The notes under the pieces are model-generated. The model was not told where the DNA came from. It made no database searches and worked only from the letters and a program-made list of their open reading frames with translations. Both the position numbers and the translations under genes were made by a program. From Pithys albifrons albifrons (taxonomy: Eukaryota > Chordata > Aves > Passeriformes > Thamnophilidae), in contig NC_092487.1 in the NCBI RefSeq assembly GCF_047495875.1, positions 1-64,000 of the forward strand: a stretch of DNA of 64,000 bases. Direction: 5' to 3'. Positions 43,336 through 54,800 of this stretch are shown one piece after another (position 1 is the stretch's first letter; each line of letters begins with the position of its first letter).

Positions 43336-43962
43336 GGCTCCGCGGGCGCTGCCGCGAGCTCATTAAGGGCAATATTGCCCCCTAATCGGTGCCATGGCAA
43401 TGCCGCGGAGGCTCCGGAGCCGCCACCTGATCCCTCCGTCTCGGCGCACTCCGGCACCATCTGCCCAGCCGTGCCAGGCGCTGGAGCCCGCCCAGGTGCC
43501 CGTGCCCATCACCTGGGCCTCGCCTGCTGTGCGGGGAGGGGGCACCCCCGGGGCCTAGCACGGGGGGCGCGATGGGGGGAAAGTTGGGCAAAGAAAGGCT
43601 CTGGGGGGTGCGGGAGGGCACGGGGGGTGGGTGGGTGGCACACGGGGGGCACCGGTGAGGAGGATGAACCGGAGCGGATTTTCTCAAGAGTTTGACGGGA
43701 GAATTCGAGAGGGGCTCAGAGGCCACCAAAGGATCGTTGTCTCCTCGTTAAACGGCCCTTCAAAGCTGTGTCTGTGCCCTCCGCGCCGCCCTTTCTTTCC
43801 TTGTCTTCTCCTTCCTCACGGAACTTCCCTCGGGTGAATTTTCCAGTAGTTCAGCCGGGTCAGAGGGTGGGCACGGGCTGGGCACCCACCCGGGCTCACC
43901 CACCCTCGTGGAGCCCCGTGTGGGGCTGCTCTGCACGGCCCCGGGGGCTGCAACCAGTGGGA
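43336..43962. other. Non-repetitive DNA
   Basis: CpG-rich at 43340-43560. Contains GCTCATTAAGGGCAATATTG (about 43358) and CTCGTTAAACGG (about 43745). Possible distal regulatory DNA for NHLH1. No exon seen. Confidence 0.4.
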
Positions 43963-45065
43963 TGTGCTGGGAATGGTCCTGCCTGTCCCGGGAATGGTCC
44001 TTCCTGTGCCGGGAATGGTCCTGCCTGTGCTGGGAATGGTTCTGCCTGTCCTGCCTGTCCCGGGAATGGTTCTGCCTGTCCCGGGAATGGTTCTGCCTGT
44101 CCCGGGAACGGTCCTGCCTGTCCCGGGAATGGTCCTGCCTGTCCCGAGATGTTCCTGCCTGTCCCGGGAATGGTCCTGCCTGTGCCGGGAATGGTCCTGC
44201 CTGTCCCGGGAATGGTCCTGCCTGTGCCAGGAATGGTCCTGCCTGTCCCGGGAATGGTCCTTCCTGTCCTGGGAATGGTCCTGCCTGTCCCGGGAATGGT
44301 CCTTCCTGTGCCGGGAATGGTCCTGCCTGTCCCGGGAATGGTTCTGCCTGTCCCGGGAATGGTCCTTCCTGTGCCGGGAATGGTCCTGCCTGTGCTGGGA
44401 ATGGTCCTGCCTGTCCCGGGAATGGTCCTTCCTGTGCCGGGAATGGTCCTGCCTGTGCTGGGAATGGCCCTTCTGTGCCGGGAATGGTCCTGCCTGTCCC
44501 GAGATGTTCTTGCCTGTGCCGGGAATGGTCCTGCCTGTCCCGGGATGCTCCTGCCTGTCCCGGGAATGGTCCTCCCTGTCCCGGGAATGGTCCTGCCTGT
44601 CCCGGGAATGGTTCTGCCTGTCCCGGGATGCTCCTGCCTGTCCTGCCTGTCCCGGGATGCTCCTGCCTGTCCTGCCTGTCCCGGGAATGGTCCTGCCTGT
44701 CCCGGGAATGGTTCTGCCTGTCCCGGGAATGGTCCTGCCTGTCCCGGGATGCTCCTGCCTCTCCTGCTTGTCCCAGGAATGGTCCTGCCTGTCCCGGGAT
44801 GCTCCTGCCTCTCCTGCCTGTCCCAGGAATGGTCCTGCCTGTCCCGGCAATGCTCCTGCCTCTCCTGCCTGTCCCGAGATGCTCCTGCCTGTCCCGGCAA
44901 TGCTCCTGCCTCTCCTGCCTGTCCCGGGAATGGTTCTGCGTGTCCCGGGATGCTCCTGCCTGTCCCGGCAATGCTCCTGCCTCTCCTGCCTCTCCTGCCT
45001 GTCGCGGGAATGCTCCTGCCTGTCCCGGGATGCTCCTGCCTGTCCCGGCAATGCTCCTGCCTCTC
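43963..45065. repeat. Minisatellite, 16-22 bp unit, about 52 copies, upstream of NHLH1
   Basis: Units CCTGCCTGTCCCGGGAATGG + TC. In the right third, CCCGGGATGCTCCTG and CCGGCAATGCTCCTGCCTCT variants dominate. It ends about 200 bp before the NHLH1 promoter. Confidence 0.97.
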
Positions 45066-45239
45066 CCCCTCCCCTCCCCGCGCTCTCTCCCTCCTCTCCA
45101 TCCCCCTTTATGAAATATTCAGGGCGAGCAGATGTCCCTTCTCCCGGCGCGCCTCGTCCCTCCCTCCCTCCTGCCCATCCCACCACCTCCATCCACCCTC
45201 CAGGACCTCATCCAACCTCCTCCTCCTCCTCTCCCGGGG

Positions 45240-45380
45240 GCTCCAACCTCCCGCACAGCCAATGGAATCCCCTCTCCCGATATGAATAGTCATGAGGGGG
45301 GAGCAGCGCAGCGGCCAATGAGGCACTCGGGGTCGGGCCCGGGCTGGATAAAAAGGGTTTGGGGAAATGCCCCTTGGAGG
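45240..45380 (+). promoter_or_regulatory. NHLH1 core promoter
   Basis: CCAAT at 45259-45263 (AGCCAATGG) and 45315-45319 (GGCCAATGAGG), and a TATA box ATAAAAA at 45348-45354, predicting a start near 45378. Between the CCAAT boxes lies GATATGAATAGTCATGAGG. This is the only TATA plus CCAAT promoter on the NHLH1 strand in the 3 kb before the coding exon. Confidence 0.7.
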
Positions 45381-45601
45381 CTCCAAAGCGACTCTTCTGT
45401 CCGAGGAGAACCATCCTGGACCTCGAGGCTGCCTGGATTGTCCCTGATCCCATTCCTCAAATCCATCCCAGGGAAGCAGGAGAGAATCCAGGAAACTTTT
45501 CTCCCTCCTCAATGGATGGATGAGCCAAGTGGTTCCTTCTCTCCTTGGATTATTGAGCTTTATCCTGGAGCTGGAGCTTGGGAATGGTCGTTGGATTGGG
45601 G
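45380..45601 (+). other. NHLH1: Proposed NHLH1 non-coding exon 1
   Basis: Starts at the position predicted from the TATA box and ends at TTGGATTGGGG before the donor GTAAGG (GT at 45602-45603). The coding exon has an acceptor directly at its ATG, so an upstream non-coding exon is needed. Confidence 0.55.
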
Positions 45602-47725
45602 GTAAGGGATCTGTGCTGGGGGTGGGGGGCTCTGGAATGGGAGTGTGGTGGGTGGGGAGGGGGATGGAGAGTTAAATCCATGTGGGAATGTGGCCCCTGA
45701 ATCCCGGGAAAGGGACAACTGAGCACCCAAACCTGCCTGGCATTGCATGGGAGGGTTGGGAGAGGGGAAGAAGAAAAGGAACCTCCGTCCTGGTGGCCTG
45801 AAAATGAGTCCCAGACACACTTTGGATGGGCAGGGACATTCCAAAGAAAATTGTCGGGAAAATTGTCACCCCACAGGTCGGGAGTGGAAGGAAAAGGAGA
45901 AAGAGGGGAGGTGGATTTGAGCATTATGGGGGCTCTGCTGAAGGCAGGACTGGAGCAAGAGGAGGTTGAAAGGAAGGAGGTGAATCGAGGAAGGTTTTGG
46001 TAGGACTGGACGAACCCAGCGAAGGACGAGAGGGAGAAGGAGTTAAATTGTTTGAGTCCAGAACTGAAACTTGGCCTCGGGGGTCTGATGTCTCCTGCCA
46101 ACCCCCTGAGCCCCCTCAGATGGACCTCCTGCCTCCCTCTTGGGTGTTGGATACCCCTTAAATTCCCTCCCGAGGATGCAGAACCAGGGACAGCGACAGG
46201 GACAGCGGGTGGGTGACTCCTGTGCCTGGGCCAGGTCTCCATCCCTGTCTGCCCATGGAGCTTCCAGGGTGGAGTGTCCTGCTCCTGCCTCACTGCTGGG
46301 GTCCTGGGAGTGGATTGGGGGTCCTGGGAGGGGATTGGGGGTCCTGGGAGTGGATTGGGGGTCCTGGGAGAGGATTGGGGGTCCTGGAGGCAGAGGTTGG
46401 TCCCCTTCCCTGGACTGAGGGGACGGAGCTGGGAGGCAGCGGAGCCGCTTCGTGGTTTCCCTCTGGGGTGTCTCATCCACACCTGGATTGACCCTCTGGC
46501 ACCCGGATTGTCCCTCTGGCACCCGGATTGACCCTCTGGCTGGGTTGGTGGGGCAAGGGGAGAACAGCTCTGGGATGGGAGTGAGGCAGAGGAGCCAGGA
46601 GGCAGCACAAGGAACCAAAGAAGAGCCTTTAAGGAGAACCTGAGTGTGATCCTGGACGTTTAGATGTTGCACATCCACGGCCCAGGAGGTGGGAAATGTG
46701 TCTGTGTGTGCACCAGATTCGTGTCAGTGAGCAAAGACCCCACCAGGCACATTTTGGGGGGTTCAGGGGGTCAGTTCTGTGCTCATTGTGATTTTGGGGC
46801 GTTGCTGCTGCAAACTCCCACCCTGCAAGTCTTTTAAAACGGGATGGGGATTATTTTCCTGCCCTGTCCCTGTCGCTTTCTGTTCATGTCTCAGCCGTGG
46901 CTGATCCCGACTTTGCCTGAGAGAGATCTCGGCTTGTCCATCCCCTCCCAATCCAGCAGCGTTTCCCCATCCCGGGGTTGTTCCTCTTCCCCTTCCCCTG
47001 CCCTTGCCAGTCCTGCCCCTCCAGGGGGCTGGTGGCATCTGTGGGGGCCCCGGGCAGGCTGTGGGAAGGAGGAGGAGGAGGAGGGAGAGGGGAGGCAGAT
47101 TCCCGGCCAGCCCCGCAGCGTCCCGGGGGGAGCCTCTTTGGCCGCGTCAAGCCGAGCAGCTGCGGAGAGAGTTCCATCTGTCGGCGCTGTCGCGATCGGT
47201 GACATACGGGCTCGTTTAGTGCCCAGTGCCCCCCCTCCTCCCCGGCCCTCCAGGCTGGTGTCCCCCTTGGCTCATCCACCACCTGTCATCCCTGTGGAGA
47301 TCCGGGAGAAACTGCTCCCACCTTCCCCCGGAGCCTTCCCGGCGGCTCCTTCTTCTCCATCCCCCATGTCCGAGGACCTGGAGAGGTGGAACTGAGACCT
47401 CTGCGCTTCTCTTTCCTGGCAGGAGCTCGGCCCTGACACCTGACAGCTGCCAACGTGGGTGCTGCCCAGGGCAGGAGGGCACTCCGTGATTTATTCGCTT
47501 TCTATGACTCCCCCTCGCGTCTTCCTCGCGTTTGTTGGCAAAGTTGTCGCCAGAACAACGAGCCCCGCGGGGAAAATGTCACAATTCCCTTGTGGACACG
47601 GCGTGTGATGAGGAGGAGAAGAAGAGGAGCCACCACGGCCTTGCTTTGAGCCGAGTTCTGCTGAGCTGCTCTGCCTCCCCCACCCCCGCCCGTCCGTCCG
47701 TCCGTCCGTCCGTCCGCCCGCCCAG
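45602..47725 (+). other. NHLH1 intron 1 (about 2.1 kb)
   Basis: Mostly non-repetitive. Holds five copies of a 19-bp GTCCTGGGAGTGGATTGGG unit at 46300-46385 and a short ATTGACCCTCTGGCACCCGG repeat at 46484-46540. 47425-47580 is distinctive, with CACCTGACAGCTGCC (two E-boxes) and TGATTTATTCGCTTTCTATG, a candidate autoregulatory element for a bHLH gene. A (TCCG)n pyrimidine run at 47690-47720 precedes the acceptor CAG at 47723-47725. Confidence 0.5.
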
Positions 47726-48121
47726 ATGATGCTCAACTCCGACCAGACGGACCTCGAGCTGCCCCCACCGCCTTCCGACCCCGACTCCTCCTTTGGCGAC
47801 CGCACCCCTGGCACGGCTGGCACGGGTACGGTGGGGCCGTGCCCTCCAAGCCGCGGGGCAGAGGCGGGCGAGGCGGGGAAGAAGGACCTGCAGCCCCCGC
47901 TGAGCCGCGAGGAGCGGCGGCGCCGGCGCCGGGCCACGGCCAAGTACCGGACAGCGCACGCCACGCGCGAGCGGATCCGCGTGGAGGCCTTTAACGTGGC
48001 CTTCGCCGAGCTGAGGAAGCTGCTGCCCACCCTGCCCCCCGACAAGAAGCTCTCCAAGATCGAGATCCTGCGCTTGGCCATCTGCTACATCTCCTACCTG
48101 AACCACGTGCTGGATGTCTGA
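47726..48121 (+). CDS. NHLH1: NHLH1 (HEN1/NSCL1), neuronal bHLH transcription factor
   Basis: 131 codons on a single exon, close to the human 133. The N-terminus (MMLNSD, then PPPPSD and Gly/Pro-rich sequence to about residue 55) is divergent. From [20 protein letters not shown] (about 60-79) the basic region and helix-loop-helix are essentially identical to human: [46 protein letters not shown] to the stop. H/E/R of the basic region needed for E-box contact are present. NHLH1 acts in the nucleus of early postmitotic neurons. Start: ATGATG directly after a CAG acceptor. The second ATG is an alternative. NHLH2 is excluded by the short divergent N-terminus and by VANGL2 next door, as in human 1q23. 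Confidence 0.96.
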   Translation: MMLNSDQTDLELPPPPSDPDSSFGDRTPGTAGTGTVGPCPPSRGAEAGEAGKKDLQPPLSREERRRRRRATAKYRTAHATRERIRVEAFNVAFAELRKLLPTLPPDKKLSKIEILRLAICYISYLNHVLDV

Positions 48122-49020
48122 GTGTCCCAGCTCGTGTCTGTCTGTCTGTCTGTGACATCTGCCTGAACCAGGAGCTGGATATCTGGGTGTCCCAGCTTGT
48201 GTCTGTCTGTCTGTGACATCTGCCTGAACCAGGAGCTGGATATCTGGGTGTCCTAGCTTGTGTCTGTCTGTCTGTCCATCACATCTCCTGCCTGAACCAC
48301 GAGCTGGATGGCTGAATTCCCACCTCGTGTCTGTCTGTCTGTCCATCACATCTCCTGCCTGAACCACGTGCTGGATGTCTGAGTGTCCCAGCTCATGTCT
48401 GTCTGTCTGTGACATCTGCCTGAACCTCGTGCTGGATGTCTGAGTGTCCCACCTCATGCCTGTCTGTCCGTCACATCTCCTGCCTGAACCAGGAGCTGGA
48501 TGGCTGAGACTCCCAGCTCGTGTCTGTCTGTCCGTCCATCACATCTCCTGCCTGAACCACAAGCTGGATGGCTGAGACTCCCTGCTTGTGTCTGTCTGTC
48601 TGTCCATCATATCTCGTGCCTGAACCACGAGCTGGATGGCTGAGACTCCCAGCTCATGTCTGTCTGTCTGTCCATCACTTCTCCTGCCTGAACCACGAGC
48701 TGGATGTCTGAGACTCCCACCTCGTGTCCGTCTGTCTGTGACATCTGCCTGAACCTCGTGCCAGAGCTCTGAGCCAACACCTGGTGTCTGTCTGTCTGTC
48801 CCTGTGTCACATCTCCTGCCTGAACCACGTGCTGGATGTCTGAGCCAAGACCTCGTGTCCATCTGTCTGTCATGTCGCCTGAGCCACGTGCTGGAGATCT
48901 GAGCCAATGGCTTGAGTCCATCTGTCTGTCCATCACATCTCCTGCCTGAAGGACACATTCTGGATGTCTGAGCCACCCAGCTCATGTCTGTCCATCTGTC
49001 ACATCACCTGAACCACGTGC
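48122..49020 (+). repeat. Minisatellite seeded on the NHLH1 stop-codon region, about 14 copies
   Basis: Units of about 50-68 bp: ACATCTCCTGCCTGAACCAC, GTGCTGGATGTCTGAGTGTC, CCAGCTCGTGTCTGTCTGTC. Each is a copy of the last codons and stop of NHLH1 plus the following (GTCT)n. The copy at 48347-48382 differs from the coding end at only two of 36 positions. It lies in the 3'UTR. Confidence 0.95.
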
Positions 49021-49440
49021 TGGAGGTTTGACCCATCAGATGTCCATCTGTCCTGCTGGATCTGCTGCCTGTCTGTGTCCTCCCACCTTCTGCCCATCCT
49101 GCTGCTGCTGCTGATTCCTTGTCTGTCTGTCTGTCCATCCCCTGAGCTCCCTGACCCACTGCAGGAGCCACTGCTCTGTCTGGTGCCCACCTTCTGCCTG
49201 GGCTCTCTGTCCCTGCTCTGCTCTGCCCCTGGCACCGTGCTGGGCACTGAAAGACCCCAATCAGGACTGTCCTCTCTGCAGGGGCAGCACAGCCTGGGGC
49301 ACCCCTGGGCACCCCTGGGCACCCCTGGGCACAGGGAGGTCCTTGGTGCCTGTCCTGGCTCCTCACACCCCAAAAACCTCCACCAAAATGAAGGGATGGA
49401 CCTGGACATGCTTTCCATGGGAGGCAGAGAGGGGAGGCTG
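49021..49440 (+). other. Non-repetitive part of the NHLH1 3'UTR or flank
   Basis: Contains a triplicated GGGCACCCCTG at about 49300-49330. No other feature. Confidence 0.4.
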
Positions 49441-50450
49441 CTGTGCCAGCTGGAGCTCCCCAAGGTATCCCACCCCTGTGCCAGCTGGAGCTCCCCAGGG
49501 TATCCCACCCCTGTGCCAGCTGGAGCTCCCCAAGGTGTTCCACCCCTGTGCCAGCCCAGGGGCTCCCCAGGGTATCCCACCCCTGTGCCAGCTGGAGCTC
49601 CCCAGGGTATCCCACCCCTGTGCCAGCTGGAGCTCCCCAAGGTGTCCCACCCCTGTGCCAGCCCAGGGGCTCCCCAAGGTATCCCACCCCTGTGCCAGCT
49701 GGAGCTCCCCAGGGTATCCCACCCCTGTGCCAGCTGGAGCTACCCAGGGTATCCCACCCCTGTGCCAACCCAGGTGTTCCCCAAGGTATCCCACCCCTGT
49801 GCCAACCCAGGGGCTTTCCAAGGTATCCCACCCCTGTGCCAACCCAGGTGTTCCCCAAGGTATCCCACCCCTGTGCCAACCCAGGGGCTTTCCAAGGTAT
49901 CCCACCCCTGTGCCAACCCAGGTGTTCCCCAAGGTATCCCACCCCTGTGCCAGCTGGAGCTCCCCAGGGTATCCCACCCCTGTGCCAGCTGGAGCTCCCC
50001 AAGGTATCCCACCCCTGTGCCAGCTGGAGCTCCCCAGGGTATCCCACCCCTGTGCCAGCTGGAGCTACCCAGGGTATCCCACCCCTGTGCCAACCCAGGT
50101 GTTCCCCAAGGTATCCCACCCCTGTGCCAACCCAGGGGCTTTCCAAGGTATCCCACCCCTGTGCCAACCCAGGTGTTCCCCAAGGTATCCCACCCCTGTG
50201 CCAACCCAGGGGCTTTCCAAGGTATCCCACCCCTGTGCCAACCCAGGTGTTCCCCAAGGTATCCCACCCCTGTGCCAACCCAGGGGCTTTCCAAGGTATC
50301 CCACCCCTGTGCCAACCCAGGTGTTCCCCAAGGTATCCCACCCCTGTGCCAGCTGGAGCTCCCCAGGGTATCCCACCCCTGTGCCAGCTGGAGCTCCCCA
50401 AGGTATCCCACCCCTGTGCCAACCCAGGGGCTCCCCAAGGTGTCCCACTC
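49440..50450. repeat. Minisatellite, 35-bp unit with about 325-bp higher-order duplication
   Basis: About 29 copies of GGTATCCCACCCCTGTGCCA + GCTGGAGCTCCCCAA or + ACCCAGGTGTTCCCCAA / ACCCAGGGGCTTTCCAA. The subtype order from about 49741 recurs from 50066, showing a block duplication of roughly 325 bp. Confidence 0.97.
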
Positions 50451-50579
50451 CCATGCCAGGCTGGAGCAGCACCCGGGGGTTCCCCAAGCCCCTCCGTTGC
50501 CCATTTGGGTTCCCCCAAATCCATCATTCTGCTCCTCAGACCCTCCATATCCCCCCATGCCCAGAGAGTGTGAACCCCC

Positions 50580-51250
50580 TGGGGGTCCAGAGACCCCCCA
50601 ACCCGACAGATGTGACCCCCCCTGGGGTCCAGAGACCCCCAAACGACAGATGTGACCCCCCTGGGGGTCCAGAGCCCCCAAACCGACAGATGTGACCCCC
50701 CGGGTGTCCAGATATGACACCCCCCCCCCCCCCCCCGGGGATCCAGAGCCCCCCAAATGACAGATGTGACCCCCCTGAGGGTCCAGAGCCCCCCCAATGA
50801 CAGATGTGACCCCCCTGGGGGTCCAGAGCCCCTCAACCCGACAGATGTGACCCCCCTGAGGGTCCAGAGCCCCCAACCCGACAGATGTGACCCCCCCTGG
50901 GGTCCAGAGACCCCCAAACGACAGATGTGACCCCCCTGGGGGTCCAGAGCCCCCAAACCGACAGATGTGACCCCCCGGGTGTCCAGATATGACACCCCCC
51001 CCCCCCCCCCGGGGATCCAGAGCCCCCCAAATGACAGATGTGACCCCCCTGAGGGTCCAGAGCCCCCCCAATGACAGATGTGACCCCCCTGGGGGTCCAG
51101 AGCCCCTCAACCCGACAGATGTGACCCCCCTGAGGGTCCAGAGCCCCCAACCCGACAGATGCGACACCCCCGGGGGTCCAGAGCCCCCCCAAGTGACAGA
51201 CGTGACCCCCCGGGGGTCCAGAGACCCCCAACCCGACAGATGTGACTCCC
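50580..51250. repeat. Minisatellite, about 35-bp unit with about 275-bp higher-order duplication
   Basis: Units GACAGATGTGACCCCCCTGG + GGGTCCAGAGCCCCC. A variant CGGGTGTCCAGATATGACAC with a C14 run occurs at 50701 and again at 50976, in the same unit order. Confidence 0.97.
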
Positions 51251-51254
51251 CCCA

Positions 51255-51790
51255 GGAGTCCAGATCCCAGGGAATGGGGGGCAGGATCCCAGGGAATGGG
51301 GTCACAGGGAATTAGGTGCAGATCCCAGGGAATTGGGTGCAGGATCACAAGGAATTGGGGTGCAGGATCCCATGGAATAGGGTGCAAGATCCCAGGAATT
51401 GGGTGCAGGATCCCAAGGAACTGGGGTGCAGGATCCCATGGAATTGGGGTGCAGGATCCCATGGATTTGGGGTGCAGGATCCCTGGGATTTGGGGTGCAG
51501 GATCCCTGGGAACTGGGGTACAGGATCCCATGGAATAGGGTGCAGGATCCCAGGAATTGGGTGCAGGATCCCAGGAATTGAGTGCAGGATCCCATGGAAT
51601 AGGGTGCAGGATCCCAGGGAATTGGGGTGCAGGATTCCAGGGATTTGGGGTGCAAGATCCCAGAAAATGGGGTGCAGAATCCCATGGAATTGGGGTGCAG
51701 GATCCCAGGAATTGGGGGCAGGATCCCAGGGAATGGGGTCACAGGGAATGAGGTGCAGGATCCCAGGGAATTGGGTACAGGATCAGTGAA
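51255..51790. repeat. Minisatellite, 20-23 bp unit, about 25 copies
   Basis: Units GTGCAGGATCCCAGGGAATT + GGG with ATGGAATTGGG and GGATTTGGG variants. Confidence 0.95.
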
Positions 51791-51973
51791 TGTTGGATCC
51801 CAGAGGGCTGGAGCAGAAAATTCCAGAGGGCTGGAGCAGCAAATCCCAGATCTGGTTCCCACCACCGTGACAGAGCAGAGCAGATGAGCCGACCCTTCCC
51901 CTTCCCCTTCCCCTCCACTCACCCATCTCTGTACCACGAGGATATTTATTGAATTAATTTATTGATAAATGCG

Positions 51974-51974
<1 letters not shown>

Positions 51975-52039
<65 letters not shown>

Positions 52040-52040
52040 T
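51975..52040 (+). repeat. (ATT)n microsatellite, about 21 repeats
   Basis: Uninterrupted (TTA/ATT) run. It is likely polymorphic. 51791-51974 is non-repetitive and AT-rich at its end. Confidence 0.98.
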
Positions 52041-52318
52041 TGCTGTGTTGTTGTGCACTTTTGGGGAAGGAAAAGGAGCAAAACAAGCTGTAAAAACCCA
52101 CCAGCCCAGCCTTGGATTCCCCGTGTTTGGCTGCTTGGACTGTGCAGGGAGTTAATTAATATTAATGAGTTCACAAAGGAGGTGGGGAGGGGGGAGATGA
52201 ATTAAATCGCCAGCACAAGAGAGATCTTGAACTTCATGTTTTCTGTCCTTTTTTATTGTTGTTATTTTTATGACGTGTTTGGGCATCTCTGAGATGGGGA
52301 TAAAGAAACCCCCAATAA
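52041..52318 (+). terminator. NHLH1: Probable NHLH1 3'UTR end and first poly(A) signal
   Basis: AT-rich single-copy DNA (GAATTAAATCGCC at about 52199, TTTTTTATTGTTGTTATTTT at about 52250) leads into ATAAAG and then the first AATAAA at about 52315, with many more behind it. I saw no AATAAA on the plus strand between the NHLH1 stop and here, implying a 3'UTR of about 4.2 kb inflated by the arrays. Confidence 0.45.
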
Positions 52319-54035
52319 ACCCCCAATAAACTCCCAATAAATCCCCAATAAATCCCCAATAAACTCCCAATAAACCCCCAATAAACCCCCAATAAATCCC
52401 CAATAAACTCCAATAAACCCAATAACCCCCAATAACCCCCAATAGCCCCCCAATAACCCCCCCAATAACCCCCCAATGACCCCCAATGAACCCCCAATAA
52501 CCCCCAATAACCTCCCAATGAACCCCCAATAACCTCCCAATAACCCCCCAATACCCCCAATAACCTCCCAATAACCCTCAATAACCCCCCATACCCCCAA
52601 TAACCTCCCAATAACCCTCAATAACCCCCCAATACCCCGAATAACCCCCAATGAACCCCCAATAACCTCCCAATAACCCCCCAATACCCCCAATAACCCC
52701 CCAATGAACCCCCAATAACCCCCAATGACCCCCAATAACCCCCAATAAACCCCCAATGAACCCCCAATAACCCTCAATAACCCCCCAACACCCCGAATAA
52801 CCCCCCAATGAACCCCCAATAACTCCCCCAATGACCCCCAATAACCCCCAATAACTCCCAATAACCCCCGAATGAACCCCCAATAACCCTCAATAAACCC
52901 CCAATAAACCCCCCAATAACCCCCAATCACCCCCAATAACCCTCAATAACCCCCAATAAGCACCAATAACCCTCCAATAACCCCCAATGAACCCTCAAAA
53001 ACACCCCAATGAATCCTCAATGACACCCCAATGAACCCCCAATAACACCCAATAACCCCCAATAACCCCTCAATGAACCCCAATAACCCCAATGAATCCC
53101 CAATAACCCCCCAATAACCCTCAATAACCCCCAATACCCCCAGTACCCCCCAATAACCCCCAATAACCCCCCAATGAACCCCCAATGAACCCCCAATAAC
53201 CCCCAATAACCGCCAATAACCCCCCAATACTCTCAATAACCCCCCAATACCCCCAGTACCCCCCAATAACCTCCAATAACCCCCCAATACCCTCAATAAC
53301 CCCCCAATACCCCCAATAATCCCCCAATGAACCCCCAATAACCCCCCAATAAACCCCAATAACCCCCAATAACCCTCAATAACCCCCAATACCCCCAATA
53401 ACCCCCCAATGAACCCCCAATAACCCCCAATAACCCCCCAATAACTCCCAATAACCCCCAGTGAACCCCCAATAAACCCCAATAACCCCCAATAACCCTC
53501 AATAACCCCCCAATACCCCCAATAATCCCCCAATGACTCCCAATAACTCTCAATAAACCCCCAATAAACCCCAATAACCTCCAATAACTCTCAATAAACC
53601 CCCAATAACCCCCCAATAACTCCCAATAACCCCCAGTGAACCCCCAATAACTCCCAATAACCCCCAGTGAACCCCCAATAAACCCCAATAACCCTCAATA
53701 ACCCCCCAATAACCCCCCAATGAACCCCCAATAACCTCCCAATAACCCCCAATAACTCCCAATAACCTCCAGCAACCCCCCAAGAACCCCCAATAAACCC
53801 CCAATAACCCTCAATAACCCCCAATAATCCCCCAATAACTCCCAATAACCTCCAGTAACCCCCCAAGAACCCCCAATAAACCCCCAATAACCCTCAATAA
53901 CCCCCAATAATCCCCCAATAACTCCCAATAACCCCCAGTAACCCCCAATAACCCCCAATAACCCCCCCAATGACCCCCAATAACCCCCCAATAACTCCCA
54001 ACAAACCCCAATAACCCCCAATAACCCCAATAAAC
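52305..54035 (+). repeat. (CCCCAATAAC/A)n array, about 1.7 kb, rich in AATAAA
   Basis: About 150 units of 9-13 bp: CCCCCAATAA with CCCAATGAAC, CCTCAATAAC and TCCCAATAAC variants. In the first 115 bp at least ten units read AATAAA on the plus strand, with more scattered later. On the minus strand it is (GTTATTGGGG)n, G-rich. Confidence 0.97.
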
Positions 54036-54464
54036 CCTTTCCCTCTCCCTGCCAACCCCCCCAAATCTCTGCCACCCCCCCCTGCAGCATCACCCGCTGC
54101 TCATGGGGCACCTCTGCCCCTTTCCCCGTGTCGCCCACCCCTCGGTGCCCACCCCGGGCAGGGGGATGAGTTCGCAGCTCTTGCCCTTTGTCCCCTGTCC
54201 CCGTGTCCTCTGTCCCTTGTCGCCGTGCCTTTTGTCGCCTGTCGCCCTGCCCTTTGTCGCCTGTCGCTCTCCCCTTTGTCCCCTGTCGCCGAGCCCTCTG
54301 TCGCCTGTCGCGGTGCCCGCGGGCGCGGCCGCAGCTGCCACCCGAGCGGCTCCCAATTCCTGCACTAATCGATTGGCTTCGGCTGCGGCTCCGGGGCGGG
54401 AGGAGGTGCCAGAGGGGGAGGAAAGGGCACAGAGGGCACCTCGGGAGCTCCTTTTTTGTGGATT
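54036..54464. other. Non-repetitive DNA with a short CTGTCGCC repeat
   Basis: 54180-54320 holds about ten CCTTTGTCGCCTGTCGCC-like modules. 54345-54395 (AATTCCTGCACTAATCGATT) is single copy. No gene recognised. Confidence 0.5.
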
Positions 54465-54800
54465 TGGAATCGTGGAATTGTTTGGGGGAGAAGGAGCTTA
54501 AAGATCGTCTCGTTCCAGTCCCACTTGGGTGTTCCAAGCCCTTGTCCAGTCTTACCTTGGGCACTTCCAGGGATGGGGCAGCCACAAATTCTCTGCCCAA
54601 CCTGTGCCAGGGCCTGCCCACCCTCCCAGGACAGGATTTATCCCTGATGTCCCATCCAAACCAGCACATGGAATGGTTTGGGTTGGGAGGAACCTTAAGG
54701 GTCCTCCAGAACATGGACAGGGACAAGTCCCACAGCTCAGGTTGGTCCATCCTGGCCTCAGACACTCCCAGGGATGGGGAATCCATGGAATAACCTGAGG
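54465..54800 (-). mobile_element. CR1 3' fragments (two tandem pieces)
   Basis: Antisense CR1: TGGAATTGTTTGGGGGAGAA..., then CTTAAAGATCGTC and GGGCACTTCCAGGGATGGGG, AACCTGTGCCAGGGCCTGCC. A second start at about 54668 reads ATGGAATGGTTTGGGTTGGG. Confidence 0.85.

Noticed and set aside
52305..54035. Interstitial telomere or subtelomere sequence
   Set aside because: Unit is CCCCAATAAC/A, not CCCTAA. No TTAGGG run seen.
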